A DNA stretch of 64,000 nucleotides. It comes from a virus. Positions 26,182-34,447 of the stretch are shown piece after piece (positions within the stretch are counted from its first letter, which is position 1; each line of letters starts with the position of its first letter). The stretch covers positions 62,001-126,000 of IMG/VR virus record IMGVR_UViG_3300037258_001099; one strand, written 5' to 3'. The translations under genes and the position numbers were made by a program. The notes under the pieces were generated by a model. It ran no database searches, was not told where the DNA came from, and saw only the letters and a list, made by a program, of their open reading frames with translations.

Positions 26182-27243
26182 ATGACTTGCCAGGATGTTA
26201 CAAAGGTTACAGGACAACATCTGATCTTTCTTGGGGTGGGTGCCGCGTCCTGGTCTCTTGCGCAGTTTAGCCAAGCAGGAGCCTTTGCCAAAGCGCATGG
26301 GGTAGATAGCCTTCTTCTCAAAAGCGCAGATGGAACGAACAGATGGTACGGGGGGATGGACGGGTACCGCCAAAGGAGAGATGCGATCAAAGCTCAAGGC
26401 GTTGGTGTTGTCCCCTATACCTATAGCTACGGCAACAAATTTGGGGCTATTGATGGAGAAATTGCGATCCTCAAGAGCTTTATGGCAGAGGACGGCGTGG
26501 TATGCATGGATGCTGAGGCCGAGTGGAATGGGCAAGTTGGCTGGGCTTCCCACCTGTGTTCTGCAATGACTGGCACTCCTGGCATCTTCCTAGTCTCCAC
26601 ATGGGCAGATCCATCGATCCAAAACTGGATGGGTGTGCTCCAAGCAATGAACCCGTGTGTGGATGCCTACATGCCACAGCAGTACAGTAATTTCCTGGCA
26701 CCACTTTGGACGCAGTTTGGAGCAACGGGAGCAGCCTGTATCCAACCAACCGTGGATCTGAGCCAGGAAGCAGGGCCTAACGATCCTGTCGCTATTGCAC
26801 GGGCCGCAAGCGCACAGGGGCATACAGCACTTTCTGTCTGGCATCATGATCTGGCCGTTGCCAACCCTGCACTTCTTGATGCGATCCTGGCCGCATTCCC
26901 AAAAATAGAGGAGGACATCCCTATGGTTATTAATCTCACAACGCCCCTGGTTGGCAACTATTACGAATCTACTGGCAATGATGCTGTATGGAAGTGCAAG
27001 CAAACAGGCTTTCTGGTAGGACACGGCATCCTAGCCTTCTACCAGAAATTTGGGGGAGATGCCCTTTGTGGGCTCACCTACCTCGGGATAGCGATGAGTA
27101 ATGAAATTGCAATAACAGGACATCCTGGCAGTGTGTACCAAAAATTTGAGCGAGGGATTGCGGTTTATAATCCAGACCACAGCTTCGACTTTCCCCCAGG
27201 AGCGGGTCCTGTATACATGGCCCATACTGACGCAAAGTTTTAG
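26182..27243 (+). CDS. Glycoside-hydrolase-like wall enzyme with LGFP-like C-terminus
   Basis: The 353-residue protein starts after AAGGAGG. Residues about 10-240 have a TIM-barrel glycosidase pattern: acidic strand end V-C-M-D-A-E-A-E-W near 110, P-G-I-F-L-V-S-T-W-A-D, A-Y-M-P-Q-Q-Y-S, and W-H-H-D. It resembles GH25-like or DUF1906-like lysins. Residues about 260-345 carry a G-x-G-x-x-x-F-Y-Q-K-F-G-G ... L-G-I-A-M-S-N-E ... Y-Q-K-F-E-R-G-I-A-V-Y unit like LGFP cell-wall-binding repeats. It is probably an endolysin or tail-tip wall hydrolase. The next gene is a small membrane protein, as in lysis cassettes. Confidence 0.68.
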   Translation: MTCQDVTKVTGQHLIFLGVGAASWSLAQFSQAGAFAKAHGVDSLLLKSADGTNRWYGGMDGYRQRRDAIKAQGVGVVPYTYSYGNKFGAIDGEIAILKSFMAEDGVVCMDAEAEWNGQVGWASHLCSAMTGTPGIFLVSTWADPSIQNWMGVLQAMNPCVDAYMPQQYSNFLAPLWTQFGATGAACIQPTVDLSQEAGPNDPVAIARAASAQGHTALSVWHHDLAVANPALLDAILAAFPKIEEDIPMVINLTTPLVGNYYESTGNDAVWKCKQTGFLVGHGILAFYQKFGGDALCGLTYLGIAMSNEIAITGHPGSVYQKFERGIAVYNPDHSFDFPPGAGPVYMAHTDAKF

Positions 27244-27253
27244 GGGGACGACT

Positions 27254-27415
27254 ATGATGCACTTCTTGCAAAATTGCATTCAGCCTAGCGCTGTACTCAT
27301 GCTTTTTATATCGGTGGTCTGCCTGGTTGGATATGGGTATTCAGGATATAAAGCAAATAATGGTCTTCTCTGGCTGCTCTGGCTTTTTATTGGTATTCTA
27401 GCCCTAGTATCCTAG
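27254..27415 (+). CDS. Small two-helix membrane protein, holin candidate
   Basis: This start (27254, after AGGGGGACG) gives 53 residues. Two hydrophobic segments (about 11-29 and 37-52) are joined by a short polar turn (G-Y-K-A-N-N-G). Size and topology fit a class II holin, and it directly follows a wall hydrolase. A second, clearer holin gene exists at 42819, so the role is uncertain. Confidence 0.6.
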   Translation: MMHFLQNCIQPSAVLMLFISVVCLVGYGYSGYKANNGLLWLLWLFIGILALVS

Positions 27416-27439
27416 TTCATGATTGTAGGATCGTAAAGT

Positions 27440-29563
27440 ATGGCTTCTCCCTACGCACTCACCAATTACGATCTGAGCCTGGTCAATCTTACTGGGCAAG
27501 CTTTTCGTGTCTATGTTGCCTTCATGAATCCGGTAAGGATTACTACTTCCTGGGCTTCGCTTAACCAAGATGCGCAAGGAAATTGGCTTCCGCCTCCAAA
27601 CTTCGACACTGCTGCCAACCATAAGCAGCCGTATGCGCCCACGGCGAACTTAGGGTCGAATAGAATTGGGTTTGTGGGTGAGCCACTCTACTTTGATGGC
27701 TCGCGATCAACCCAGCGCTATGATATTCCGGTGATTACTGGAAGCTATGTCTGGACGATTACTGGCCCTGCTAGCACCACTTCTTATAATGGCAATTCTC
27801 AGGTTGCTATCTCCTGGTCCAATCCTGGTCTCTACACGGTCTCTCTTTCGGTTAAAGACCGTGCTGGGACAGCCGTGGTGGGCACAAGACAGGTGATGAT
27901 CTATCAGGACAGGAACTCAACACTACCAGGTGTGATCAGCGTCTCAGGGCTCTCTGGAAGCCTTGCCAATGGTGGCTGGACCATGCAGCTTACCACGGTC
28001 AATTCCCAGACCACGATTCTCAGTCCCGATGTGCTTCCTTCTGGGAGTTATCTGCCAGTCGTACTGTTGTGCGAGACGAGCTATGAAGTTACTCCTGGCA
28101 ACTGGGTGAGTCGCACCATCGGGCCGCATGGGTTGTTTAATCCAGGATATCCCTATATTGACTCCAGGGTGCTCTTCGATGGCTACGTCCAAAATGGTAC
28201 TATTCACCAGGATGTGGACAAAGATAGTCTTTCCTGCACCTGTGTAGGTCCACAGATGATTCTTCAGCTTGCTCAAAGCGCCCAGCTCGGCTACTATAAC
28301 TGTGCGTACACAAGTGTTGTTAACAACGTACCCCTTGGATGCAAGACTTCTCCTGCTGGTCAAGGATATCAAGTGGGGTATCTCGGTTCAGCCGATGTTA
28401 TTCACTCGCTTCTACAAGACCACTGCAATATCGGCACCTATCATGATATCCATATCTGGAATCCACTCATTGTGACCAATCCGTATAGTCCAAGCAAAAC
28501 AAATGCCTACTACTATCAGTACTACACCACGCTCTCAGTCAATCAGGGAACGATCTGGCAGTGCATCGGGGATCTGACCGCCAATGAATGGAGCCAGTGC
28601 TACTGTGAGCGAGATGGTTCTATCCGCGTTGGCCCAATGGTGAACTACCAGGGGTATGACTTCTGGAATCAGCCAACACTTCTTGGAGGGCTTGCCGCCC
28701 CCTACTTGATTAATCTTGTCCAAGATTTGGGGTATTCCACGCCTGGGGATCTCAACACTATTGCCTCCAATATCCCAATACTACCAGCAACACCCATGCC
28801 TATTCAATTCGTGCATCCCTGGGGGCAGCAGCAGAACCCGCCGCAGTTCTTAAAGCCTTTTGGGGAGCCCAATGCGCAAATCCAGGTAACGCAATCAGCC
28901 CTTGTCGGGCCACCCATCCTTTGCGCCTTTAGTGATGTGCCCCTCTATGACCAATCAGGAACGCCTCCTGATACACAGGCGCTCTTTCCCTGGATCGTTG
29001 CCAATTGGCCCCAAGATCTAGTCGTCTATCCAGTCGCTTTTGACTTCCAAGAAAACTACACTACAAGAGACAGCTTGGTAAAACTCATCACGACCACCTA
29101 CGGTCAGACCACGCTCTGGAGTGCCTGGTATCCACTCTCCGCCTTTAGCCTTACTGGAGATGGCACGGTCTCTATTGTGCAAACCATTCTCCCTGCTGGA
29201 AACTGGACCGTGGACCAATCTCATCTGCTTCCCGACATCACCACCAACCAGAACAAGCTACTTGTCTGGAATTACCTCTGGGAGATGGCGAGACGTACCT
29301 ACTATGACCAGAATACTAACTATACTGGTACGATCACCCTTGGGCAATTTACTGCGATCTCCCTTGGCGATATCGTGAGTGTCACACGGCAAGGCGGCAC
29401 CCTTGGACCAAAATTTGCCCAGAAGCTCTTTTATGTGCAAGGCATTGACTATTCCATTGATCTTACTGCCCGTGTCTGGCAGACCAGTCTCACCGTCTCA
29501 GAAGTTACCTCAAATACCCTTGGCCCTATCCAGACGCCTCCAGTGACGATACCCAAGGCGTAG
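27440..29563 (+). CDS. Tail hub/baseplate protein with PKD-like domain
   Basis: The 707-residue protein has an immunoglobulin/PKD-like module at about residues 70-155 (F-D-G-S-R-S-T ... Y-V-W-T-I-T-G ... P-G-L-Y-T-V-S-L-S-V-K-D). The long body after it ends with a beta-rich segment (L-G-Q-F-T-A-I-S-L-G-D-I-V-S-V-T-R) like the C-terminal domain of siphovirus hub or tail-associated proteins. The PKD module may bind host-surface carbohydrate. It is the last large gene of the tail-tip set. No catalytic motif is visible. Confidence 0.65.
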   Translation: MASPYALTNYDLSLVNLTGQAFRVYVAFMNPVRITTSWASLNQDAQGNWLPPPNFDTAANHKQPYAPTANLGSNRIGFVGEPLYFDGSRSTQRYDIPVITGSYVWTITGPASTTSYNGNSQVAISWSNPGLYTVSLSVKDRAGTAVVGTRQVMIYQDRNSTLPGVISVSGLSGSLANGGWTMQLTTVNSQTTILSPDVLPSGSYLPVVLLCETSYEVTPGNWVSRTIGPHGLFNPGYPYIDSRVLFDGYVQNGTIHQDVDKDSLSCTCVGPQMILQLAQSAQLGYYNCAYTSVVNNVPLGCKTSPAGQGYQVGYLGSADVIHSLLQDHCNIGTYHDIHIWNPLIVTNPYSPSKTNAYYYQYYTTLSVNQGTIWQCIGDLTANEWSQCYCERDGSIRVGPMVNYQGYDFWNQPTLLGGLAAPYLINLVQDLGYSTPGDLNTIASNIPILPATPMPIQFVHPWGQQQNPPQFLKPFGEPNAQIQVTQSALVGPPILCAFSDVPLYDQSGTPPDTQALFPWIVANWPQDLVVYPVAFDFQENYTTRDSLVKLITTTYGQTTLWSAWYPLSAFSLTGDGTVSIVQTILPAGNWTVDQSHLLPDITTNQNKLLVWNYLWEMARRTYYDQNTNYTGTITLGQFTAISLGDIVSVTRQGGTLGPKFAQKLFYVQGIDYSIDLTARVWQTSLTVSEVTSNTLGPIQTPPVTIPKA

Positions 29564-29609
29564 TCTTTGACACATAGGCTAGGATAGCTCAAAAGGAGAG
29601 AGAGAGACT

Positions 29610-29768
29610 GTGCTTGAATTGCTACGCAAAAAGCTTTTTGTACGCCCAAAATCAAAGCTGGTCTTCTTAGACGGGGCGAATCACTGGAACCCCAATTGGA
29701 AGCCAGAGCAAGAAACACCGAGCAGGAAGCTCCACAAGATCACCCTTATTTCGGAAACAGTTGTTTAG
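29610..29768 (+). CDS. Small basic protein
   Basis: GTG start after AAAGGAGAGAG gives 52 residues with a K/R-rich N-terminus and a W-N-P-N-W-K-P motif near 26-32. It fills the space between hub and ribonucleotide reductase. No family is recognised. Confidence 0.5.
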   Translation: MLELLRKKLFVRPKSKLVFLDGANHWNPNWKPEQETPSRKLHKITLISETVV

Positions 29769-29786
29769 AAAATTGGAGAGAAATAA

Positions 29787-32700
29787 ATGGTCACTGAGAA
29801 AAGAACAATTCTAGACGGTATTCGCCAAAAGGTCTTTCTGGATCGCTACGCACTCAAAGATGCAGGGGGAAACCCCATCGAGGAGTATCCAGAAGAAATG
29901 TGGAGACGAGTTGCCTTCGCCATCGCATCCGTTGAGAAGACAAAGCCAGATCAAGACCTCTGGGAAAAGCGCTTCTACCATGCCATGGCTGATTTCAAAT
30001 TTGTCCCTGGTGGCCGTATTCTCTCTGGTGCAGGAACTGGGTTTGATGTAACATGCTATAACTGCTATGTGATCGAAAGTCCTCATGACAGTCGTGAAGG
30101 TATTATCGATAATCTGAAGATCATGACCGAGATCATGGCACGTGGTGGTGGTGTTGGTATTAATCTCTCTACGCTGCGTCCACGCGGAAGTTATATCAAG
30201 ACGGTCAATGGGACAGCATCGGGACCTTGCTCGTGGGCACAATTGTACTCGGTTGCCACAGGTGATGTGATCCAGCAAGGTGGCTGCTTTGGGCCGCATG
30301 TAGAAATTGAGACAGACCGTGGAGTGATCGCAGCAAGTGATCTTGCTGACCTGCTCGATAGTGGCGAGGATGTACAAGCACTTACCCATAAAGGATATCA
30401 CCCCATTACGGCGGTTTTTCGCAATGGGAAAAAGAAACTCTTCCAGGTAAAAACCTATTCTGGCTTTGAAATTGAAGTCACAAAAGACCATAAGATGGGC
30501 GTCCTTCGTGACGATACCATAACGACCGTTCCCCTTGAACATCTGCGCATCGGTAGCTCTATTCTTCGTTTCCGCAAAGAGTCGAGTACCTGCCACCCGA
30601 CAAGCATCTCCTCTATCACGCCTATTGGCGAGCACGAGACCTTTGATTTTGAAGTTGCAGATGTGCATCTGCTTGTTGCTAACGGCCTCTATACCTCAAA
30701 CTCCAGGCGCGGCGCACTTATGCTGATGCTCAATGATAATCATCCTGATATTGAAGAGTTCATCACGGTCAAAAAGCAGAAGGGCATGATTGAGCATGCG
30801 AACCTTTCTATCTGTGTCTCAGATTCGTTCATGAAGGCAGTTGAGCATGATGCTGACTGGAACCTCATCTGGGACGACAAAGTACAAAAGACAGTGAAGG
30901 CTCGCTCACTCTGGGATCTCATCTGCACCTCGGCCTGGGAGTCAGCCGAACCAGGACTGGTATTTATGGAGCGGTGTAACGAGCAAAGCAATACATGGTA
31001 CTATGAAAAGATTAATTGTGTCAATCCATGTGTGGCTGGAGACACCCTTGTCTCTTGCTTCTACTCGATAGAGCCCATTCCTATCAAAGAGCTCGCAGAG
31101 AGAGGAAAAGATGTTCGGGTAGAGTGCTTTGACAAAGAGCGCGGTACGAGAGAAATACGCCTTGGGAGATCTCCACGTCTTACCCGCAAAGATGCGGAAG
31201 TCTGGAAGCTTACGCTTGATGATGGATCAGTCTTTCGAGCAACCCCTGACCATAAAATGCTGCTTGCAAACGGAGAAGAGCGCCAGCTTCAAGATCTTCA
31301 GGTAGATGATTACCTTGCTTCTTACGTTCGCAAAGAGGGAGTGTCGCCAACAACTAGGCAAGTTGCGGGCATTGTTCCTTATGGCAGAGAAGATGTCTAC
31401 AACATTACTGTGGATGACTATCATACCGTTGCCTATATAACAAATGCAGAAAAGTATTCTGGCATCTTTGCCATGAATTGCGGCGAGCAGCCGTTAGGGG
31501 ATTGGGGTGTATGTAATCTGGGAGCGATTAACTTAGCAGCTTTTGTAGAAGATGAGACCTTTGACTACACAGAGCTCAGATTAGTCACAAGAGAAGCAAT
31601 GCGCTTCTTGGACAACGTGATTGACGCAACCACCTATTTTATTCCTGAGAACAAAGAAGCCCAGCTTGGTACCCGCCGTACGGGTCTTGGAACCATGGGT
31701 TTGGCCGACGCGCTGATTAAAATGCGTATCTCGTATGGGAGTCTAGAATCGCTCACTCTTATTGAATCTATCTATACCAACATTCGTAACGTTGCCTATG
31801 AAACATCTGCGCACCTGGCAGGTGAAAAGGGAGCGTTTCCAAAGTATAGCTGGGGTGAGTATAAGCAAGGCTACTTTATTGAGCGGCTTCCTTCCCACAT
31901 CCGAAGTGAGATCGCGGCAAACGGGATACGTAATGCAGTCCTGTTGACTCAGGCCCCTACAGGCACCACAAGTCTATTTGCGGGTGTCAGTTCTGGCATC
32001 GAACCTGTCTACGACTTTGCGATGATCCGGCGCGATCGTACAGGTGAGCATGTGATGTATCATCCACTGATGCAGAAGTGGCTTGACACCTGCTCTGAGA
32101 AAACACATGGATCACTTCCAAGCTACTTTGTCTCCTCAAAAGATCTCACCCCAGAACAACATGTGGCCGTACAAGCCAGGATACAGAAGTTTACCGACGC
32201 TTCCATTTCCAAAACTGTAAATGCTCCCAGTAATCATACTGTTGAACAAGTAAAAAAGCTTTATCAGCTTGCCTACAATGAGGGTTGTAAAGGTATTACT
32301 TACTACCGTGACGGCTCACGTGACGCGGTACTCACCCGTATTGCTGACGAGAAGATACTAGAAACGCCCCAGGTCGCGGAAATCTTTCAGAGAGATCGTC
32401 CAGAGATCGTCTATGGCTACACCAGGCAAATCCAGGCTCCTGAAGGCAAAGCTAATGTAACGATCAATAGTGATGAGGCAGGGCTTTTTGAGGTCTTCAT
32501 AAATGTAGGGAAAGCAGGCTCGGATATCGCGGCACTATCGGAAGCACTAGGGCGGCTGATTTCCCTCAATCTTCAAATACCAAGCCTACTCTCCCCAGAG
32601 ATGAAGACGATGGAGATCATCAAACAGTTACGTGGCATTGGTGGAAGCCGTACTGTTGGCTTTGGAACGCGCCAGGTGCGTTCCCTTCCTGATGCAGTAG

Positions 32701-32897
32701 CGCGTACCCTGGAGCTCCACAGCAGCCGTGTGAGCCAAGCAGAAAGCGCAGAGATTATCAGCGATGTTATTGCGTGCATGGGGTGCGCTGCTGAACCTAT
32801 TCTCACTGGCAACCTCTGTCCTGAGTGTGGATGTGACAGCGTGGTCAGAGAAGAGGGATGCAAGAAGTGCCACATCTGTGGTTATAGTGAGTGCTAA
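29787..32897 (+). CDS. nrdJ: Adenosylcobalamin-dependent ribonucleotide reductase with two mini-inteins
   Basis: Class II enzyme reducing ribonucleotides to deoxyribonucleotides with B12, so oxygen is not required. The 1,036-residue precursor contains two inteins (residues 167-305 and 415-564), and the spliced product is about 747 residues. Extein marks are V-P-G-G-R, the N-L-S-T-L-R-P-R-G loop, Q-G-G/S-R-R-G-A, N-P/C-G-E-Q-P-L-G around the active-site cysteine, and A-P-T-G-T-T-S. A C-terminal TSCPD-like region and a cysteine-rich zinc tail (C-P-E-C-G-C-D ... C-K-K-C-H-I-C-G-Y) follow. GGAGAG precedes the start. With tmk it provides dNTPs. Both inteins sit in strictly conserved catalytic motifs. 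Confidence 0.96.
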   Translation: MVTEKRTILDGIRQKVFLDRYALKDAGGNPIEEYPEEMWRRVAFAIASVEKTKPDQDLWEKRFYHAMADFKFVPGGRILSGAGTGFDVTCYNCYVIESPHDSREGIIDNLKIMTEIMARGGGVGINLSTLRPRGSYIKTVNGTASGPCSWAQLYSVATGDVIQQGGCFGPHVEIETDRGVIAASDLADLLDSGEDVQALTHKGYHPITAVFRNGKKKLFQVKTYSGFEIEVTKDHKMGVLRDDTITTVPLEHLRIGSSILRFRKESSTCHPTSISSITPIGEHETFDFEVADVHLLVANGLYTSNSRRGALMLMLNDNHPDIEEFITVKKQKGMIEHANLSICVSDSFMKAVEHDADWNLIWDDKVQKTVKARSLWDLICTSAWESAEPGLVFMERCNEQSNTWYYEKINCVNPCVAGDTLVSCFYSIEPIPIKELAERGKDVRVECFDKERGTREIRLGRSPRLTRKDAEVWKLTLDDGSVFRATPDHKMLLANGEERQLQDLQVDDYLASYVRKEGVSPTTRQVAGIVPYGREDVYNITVDDYHTVAYITNAEKYSGIFAMNCGEQPLGDWGVCNLGAINLAAFVEDETFDYTELRLVTREAMRFLDNVIDATTYFIPENKEAQLGTRRTGLGTMGLADALIKMRISYGSLESLTLIESIYTNIRNVAYETSAHLAGEKGAFPKYSWGEYKQGYFIERLPSHIRSEIAANGIRNAVLLTQAPTGTTSLFAGVSSGIEPVYDFAMIRRDRTGEHVMYHPLMQKWLDTCSEKTHGSLPSYFVSSKDLTPEQHVAVQARIQKFTDASISKTVNAPSNHTVEQVKKLYQLAYNEGCKGITYYRDGSRDAVLTRIADEKILETPQVAEIFQRDRPEIVYGYTRQIQAPEGKANVTINSDEAGLFEVFINVGKAGSDIAALSEALGRLISLNLQIPSLLSPEMKTMEIIKQLRGIGGSRTVGFGTRQVRSLPDAVARTLELHSSRVSQAESAEIISDVIACMGCAAEPILTGNLCPECGCDSVVREEGCKKCHICGYSEC
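30285..30701 (+). other. Mini-intein 1 in nrdJ
   Basis: 139 residues inserted between Q-G-G and S-R-R-G-A. It starts with Cys167, has the block B motif T-K-D-H-K-M, and ends V-A-N-G-L-Y-T-S-N before Ser306 (+1). The penultimate residue is Ser, not the usual His. No homing-endonuclease domain fits in this size. Confidence 0.9.
31029..31478 (+). other. Mini-intein 2 in nrdJ
   Basis: 150 residues inserted in the active-site motif N-P/C-G-E-Q-P-L. It starts with Cys415 (C-V-A-G-D-T-L-V), has block B motif T-P-D-H-K-M, and ends F-A-M-N before Cys565 (+1). The penultimate residue is Met. No endonuclease domain. Confidence 0.92.
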
Positions 32898-32898
32898 C

Positions 32899-33063
32899 AT
32901 GCCGCTAGAAGTTATCCGAGAACTCTTTGTGGTCCTTATTATGGGTGCCATCATTATCATTGCCATGCTTCTCTTTCTCGTTGTAGCGTGGAAACTCTTT
33001 GTGCTTATAAACAAGATAACCTGTGCAGCAATGGATAGGTTTCAGAAAAGGAATGTTCGATGA
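32899..33063 (+). CDS. Small single-span membrane protein
   Basis: The start at 32899 lies one base after the nrdJ stop and gives 54 residues. One long hydrophobic segment (about 8-36) is followed by a basic tail (D-R-F-Q-K-R-N-V-R), so the C-terminus is probably cytoplasmic. The stop overlaps the next start (ATGA). Function unknown. Confidence 0.65.
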   Translation: MPLEVIRELFVVLIMGAIIIIAMLLFLVVAWKLFVLINKITCAAMDRFQKRNVR

Positions 33064-33281
33064 ACAGAGAAGAAAAAAGAAAAAAGATTATCCATTCATT
33101 CACTTACCATAGTCCAAAAGGTGATCAGCAAGAGCGCTACCAGGCGCTACGAGAGAAGGGCCTAGAGCTTGCGCTTCTCATCTTTGACACAACTCCAGAG
33201 TCTCTGGAGCAGGATCAAGCACAGATGCTTCTCAACCTGGCAGTAATGAGCGCCAACGCTTCTGTAGCAAGGAATGAATAG
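33060..33281 (+). CDS. Acb2/Tad1-type cyclic-nucleotide sponge (anti-CBASS/anti-Thoeris)
   Basis: The 73-residue protein has the pattern of the Acb2/Tad1 hairpin family as I remember it: I-x-x-x-F-x-Y-H-x-P near residues 10-19, then Q-x-x-x-Y-x-x-[IL]-R, a helix rich in L-A-x-x-I, P-x-S-x-E, and a closing A-V-M-x-A-N-A-S-V-A-R helix. These proteins form hexameric helical bundles that sequester cyclic di- and trinucleotides or gcADPR made by host defences. It lies in an operon with nrdJ, a small membrane protein and an XRE regulator. The assignment is by motif and would need a profile match. Confidence 0.8.
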   Translation: MNREEKRKKIIHSFTYHSPKGDQQERYQALREKGLELALLIFDTTPESLEQDQAQMLLNLAVMSANASVARNE

Positions 33282-33655
33282 TGGCACCACCAAGAAGAGC
33301 CGCTGATTCGGCAAGGTATAACGCTGTTATCGCCAGGCGCATTAAGAGCCAACGGATAGCAGTAGGTCTCACACAAGACGCGCTTGCAGAAAGGATTGAT
33401 TATACGCGGGTCACGGTACATCATGTTGAGACAGGCAGACATGACGTTAGCATTTATTTGCTCTATAGACTATCCTCTGCCTTTGGCTGCTCCATCTATG
33501 ATTTGCTGCCGGAGCATATTGAGGAAGAGCTGGAGAAGGAGAATGTCTACCATCTGGCAAGTATTCTCAACGTTGACGCAGACATTAATGAAGAGGATCT
33601 CTCTACTATCTTAGGGAAGATCAAAGGTCTCAAACCAAAAAGTCGAGAGGAGTGA
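33281..33655 (+). CDS. XRE-family HTH regulator
   Basis: GTG start overlaps the preceding stop (TAGTG). The 124-residue protein has a Cro/CI-type HTH at about residues 17-72 (I-K-S-Q-R-I-A-V-G-L-T-Q-D-A-L-A-E-R-I ... T-R-V-T-V-H-H-V-E-T-G). A helical C-terminal tail of about 45 residues is probably for dimerisation. It is the last gene of the plus-strand block and may control this operon or the divergent lysogeny state. Confidence 0.85.
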   Translation: MAPPRRAADSARYNAVIARRIKSQRIAVGLTQDALAERIDYTRVTVHHVETGRHDVSIYLLYRLSSAFGCSIYDLLPEHIEEELEKENVYHLASILNVDADINEEDLSTILGKIKGLKPKSREE

Positions 33656-33670
33656 TCTCTCGGCTTTCCT
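33644..33670 (+). terminator. Terminator after the XRE gene
   Basis: CGAGAG (33644-33649) pairs with CTCTCG (33657-33662), followed by GCTTTCCTTTTC. It overlaps the end of the XRE gene. Confidence 0.6.
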
Positions 33671-33673
33671 TTT

Positions 33674-34237
33674 CTATAGCTGAACGTAACCTCGTTTCAC
33701 ATCATCAATGTCGGCGGGGTTCTCTTTAACATGAAGGTACCTATTAAGCGGGTCAATCCACCTGAACGCTGAGAGATTTTTTTCCTTAATGTAGGCGCTT
33801 TCCCCTGTCTCGGGAAATCCTTGGACCTCGAATTGTAGATCCTTTTTCTCCATGCCAAGGGTGACCATTACTGATTTCATATAGCTAATCACATGGGAGG
33901 CAGACATCCTCCCACTTTTGCCTGGGAAATGGATAGTAATATGCGTGACTTGTCCCTTCTCAGTCGATAGGTTGAGGCAGGTAAGCTCACGTGCTTTTTG
34001 TGAGGTTGCAAAACGGATCTCAAAGGGAGAGCCTTGTTGCTCTTCGATCATATCCTCTAGATAGTAAGCCTGGAGCCTACTCTCTGACCTATCCGGCCAA
34101 ATCATATCGTTGTTTAGGCTGCCAAGAAGTGTCTCAATGCCAGGGAGTTGATACTGATCTGCAATTTTCTCGTAGATCAAGCTAAGCAGCAGGGGATATT
34201 TAAGAACGTTACTGATGGTAATCTGGGTGACGTACAT
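33674..34237 (-). CDS. Hypothetical protein (187 aa)
   Basis: A mixed alpha/beta protein with no recognised family, membrane segment or cysteine cluster. It contains an acidic helix (L-E-D-M-I-E-E-Q-Q) near 57-65 and a V-T-H-I-T-I-H-F-P strand near 105. AGAAGGATTG precedes the start. It converges on the XRE gene and is the last gene of the 33.7-39.2 kb minus cluster. Confidence 0.7.
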   Translation of the reverse strand: MYVTQITISNVLKYPLLLSLIYEKIADQYQLPGIETLLGSLNNDMIWPDRSESRLQAYYLEDMIEEQQGSPFEIRFATSQKARELTCLNLSTEKGQVTHITIHFPGKSGRMSASHVISYMKSVMVTLGMEKKDLQFEVQGFPETGESAYIKEKNLSAFRWIDPLNRYLHVKENPADIDDVKRGYVQL

Positions 34238-34263
34238 AGTTTCAATCCTTCTCTTCAGGTAAT

Positions 34264-34289
34264 AAAAAATGCCAGACTTTCATCTGGCA
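34264..34289 (-). terminator. Terminator inside the minus-strand cluster
   Basis: On the minus strand TGCCAGA (34289-34283) and TCTGGCA (34276-34270) form a 7-bp stem followed by TTTTTTATT. It ends the transcript of the 34448-35461 gene. Confidence 0.8.
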
Positions 34290-34396
34290 GAAGTACCCTC
34301 ACGGGCTGTTTTAATCCCAACTGGGACGATAGTTCCAAGTGTTGTAGGCATGCTACAGAAAAGTTTCAATCGCTAGTGCGTTCTAGAGGAAGAATA

Positions 34397-34438
34397 CCAT
34401 GATGATCGGTACGTGTCAATGGGTTCCGATCATCATGG
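34397..34438. repeat. 13-bp inverted repeat without T-tract
   Basis: CCATGATGATCGG (34397-34409) and CCGATCATCATGG (34426-34438) are perfect inverted arms with a 16-base spacer. There is no U-run, so it is more likely an operator or RNA structure than a terminator. Confidence 0.6.
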
Positions 34439-34447
34439 GACTTTTGC

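Noticed and set aside
34397-34438. Terminator for the 34448 gene
   Set aside because: The perfect arms lack a U-tract on either strand, and the true terminator is at 34264-34289.
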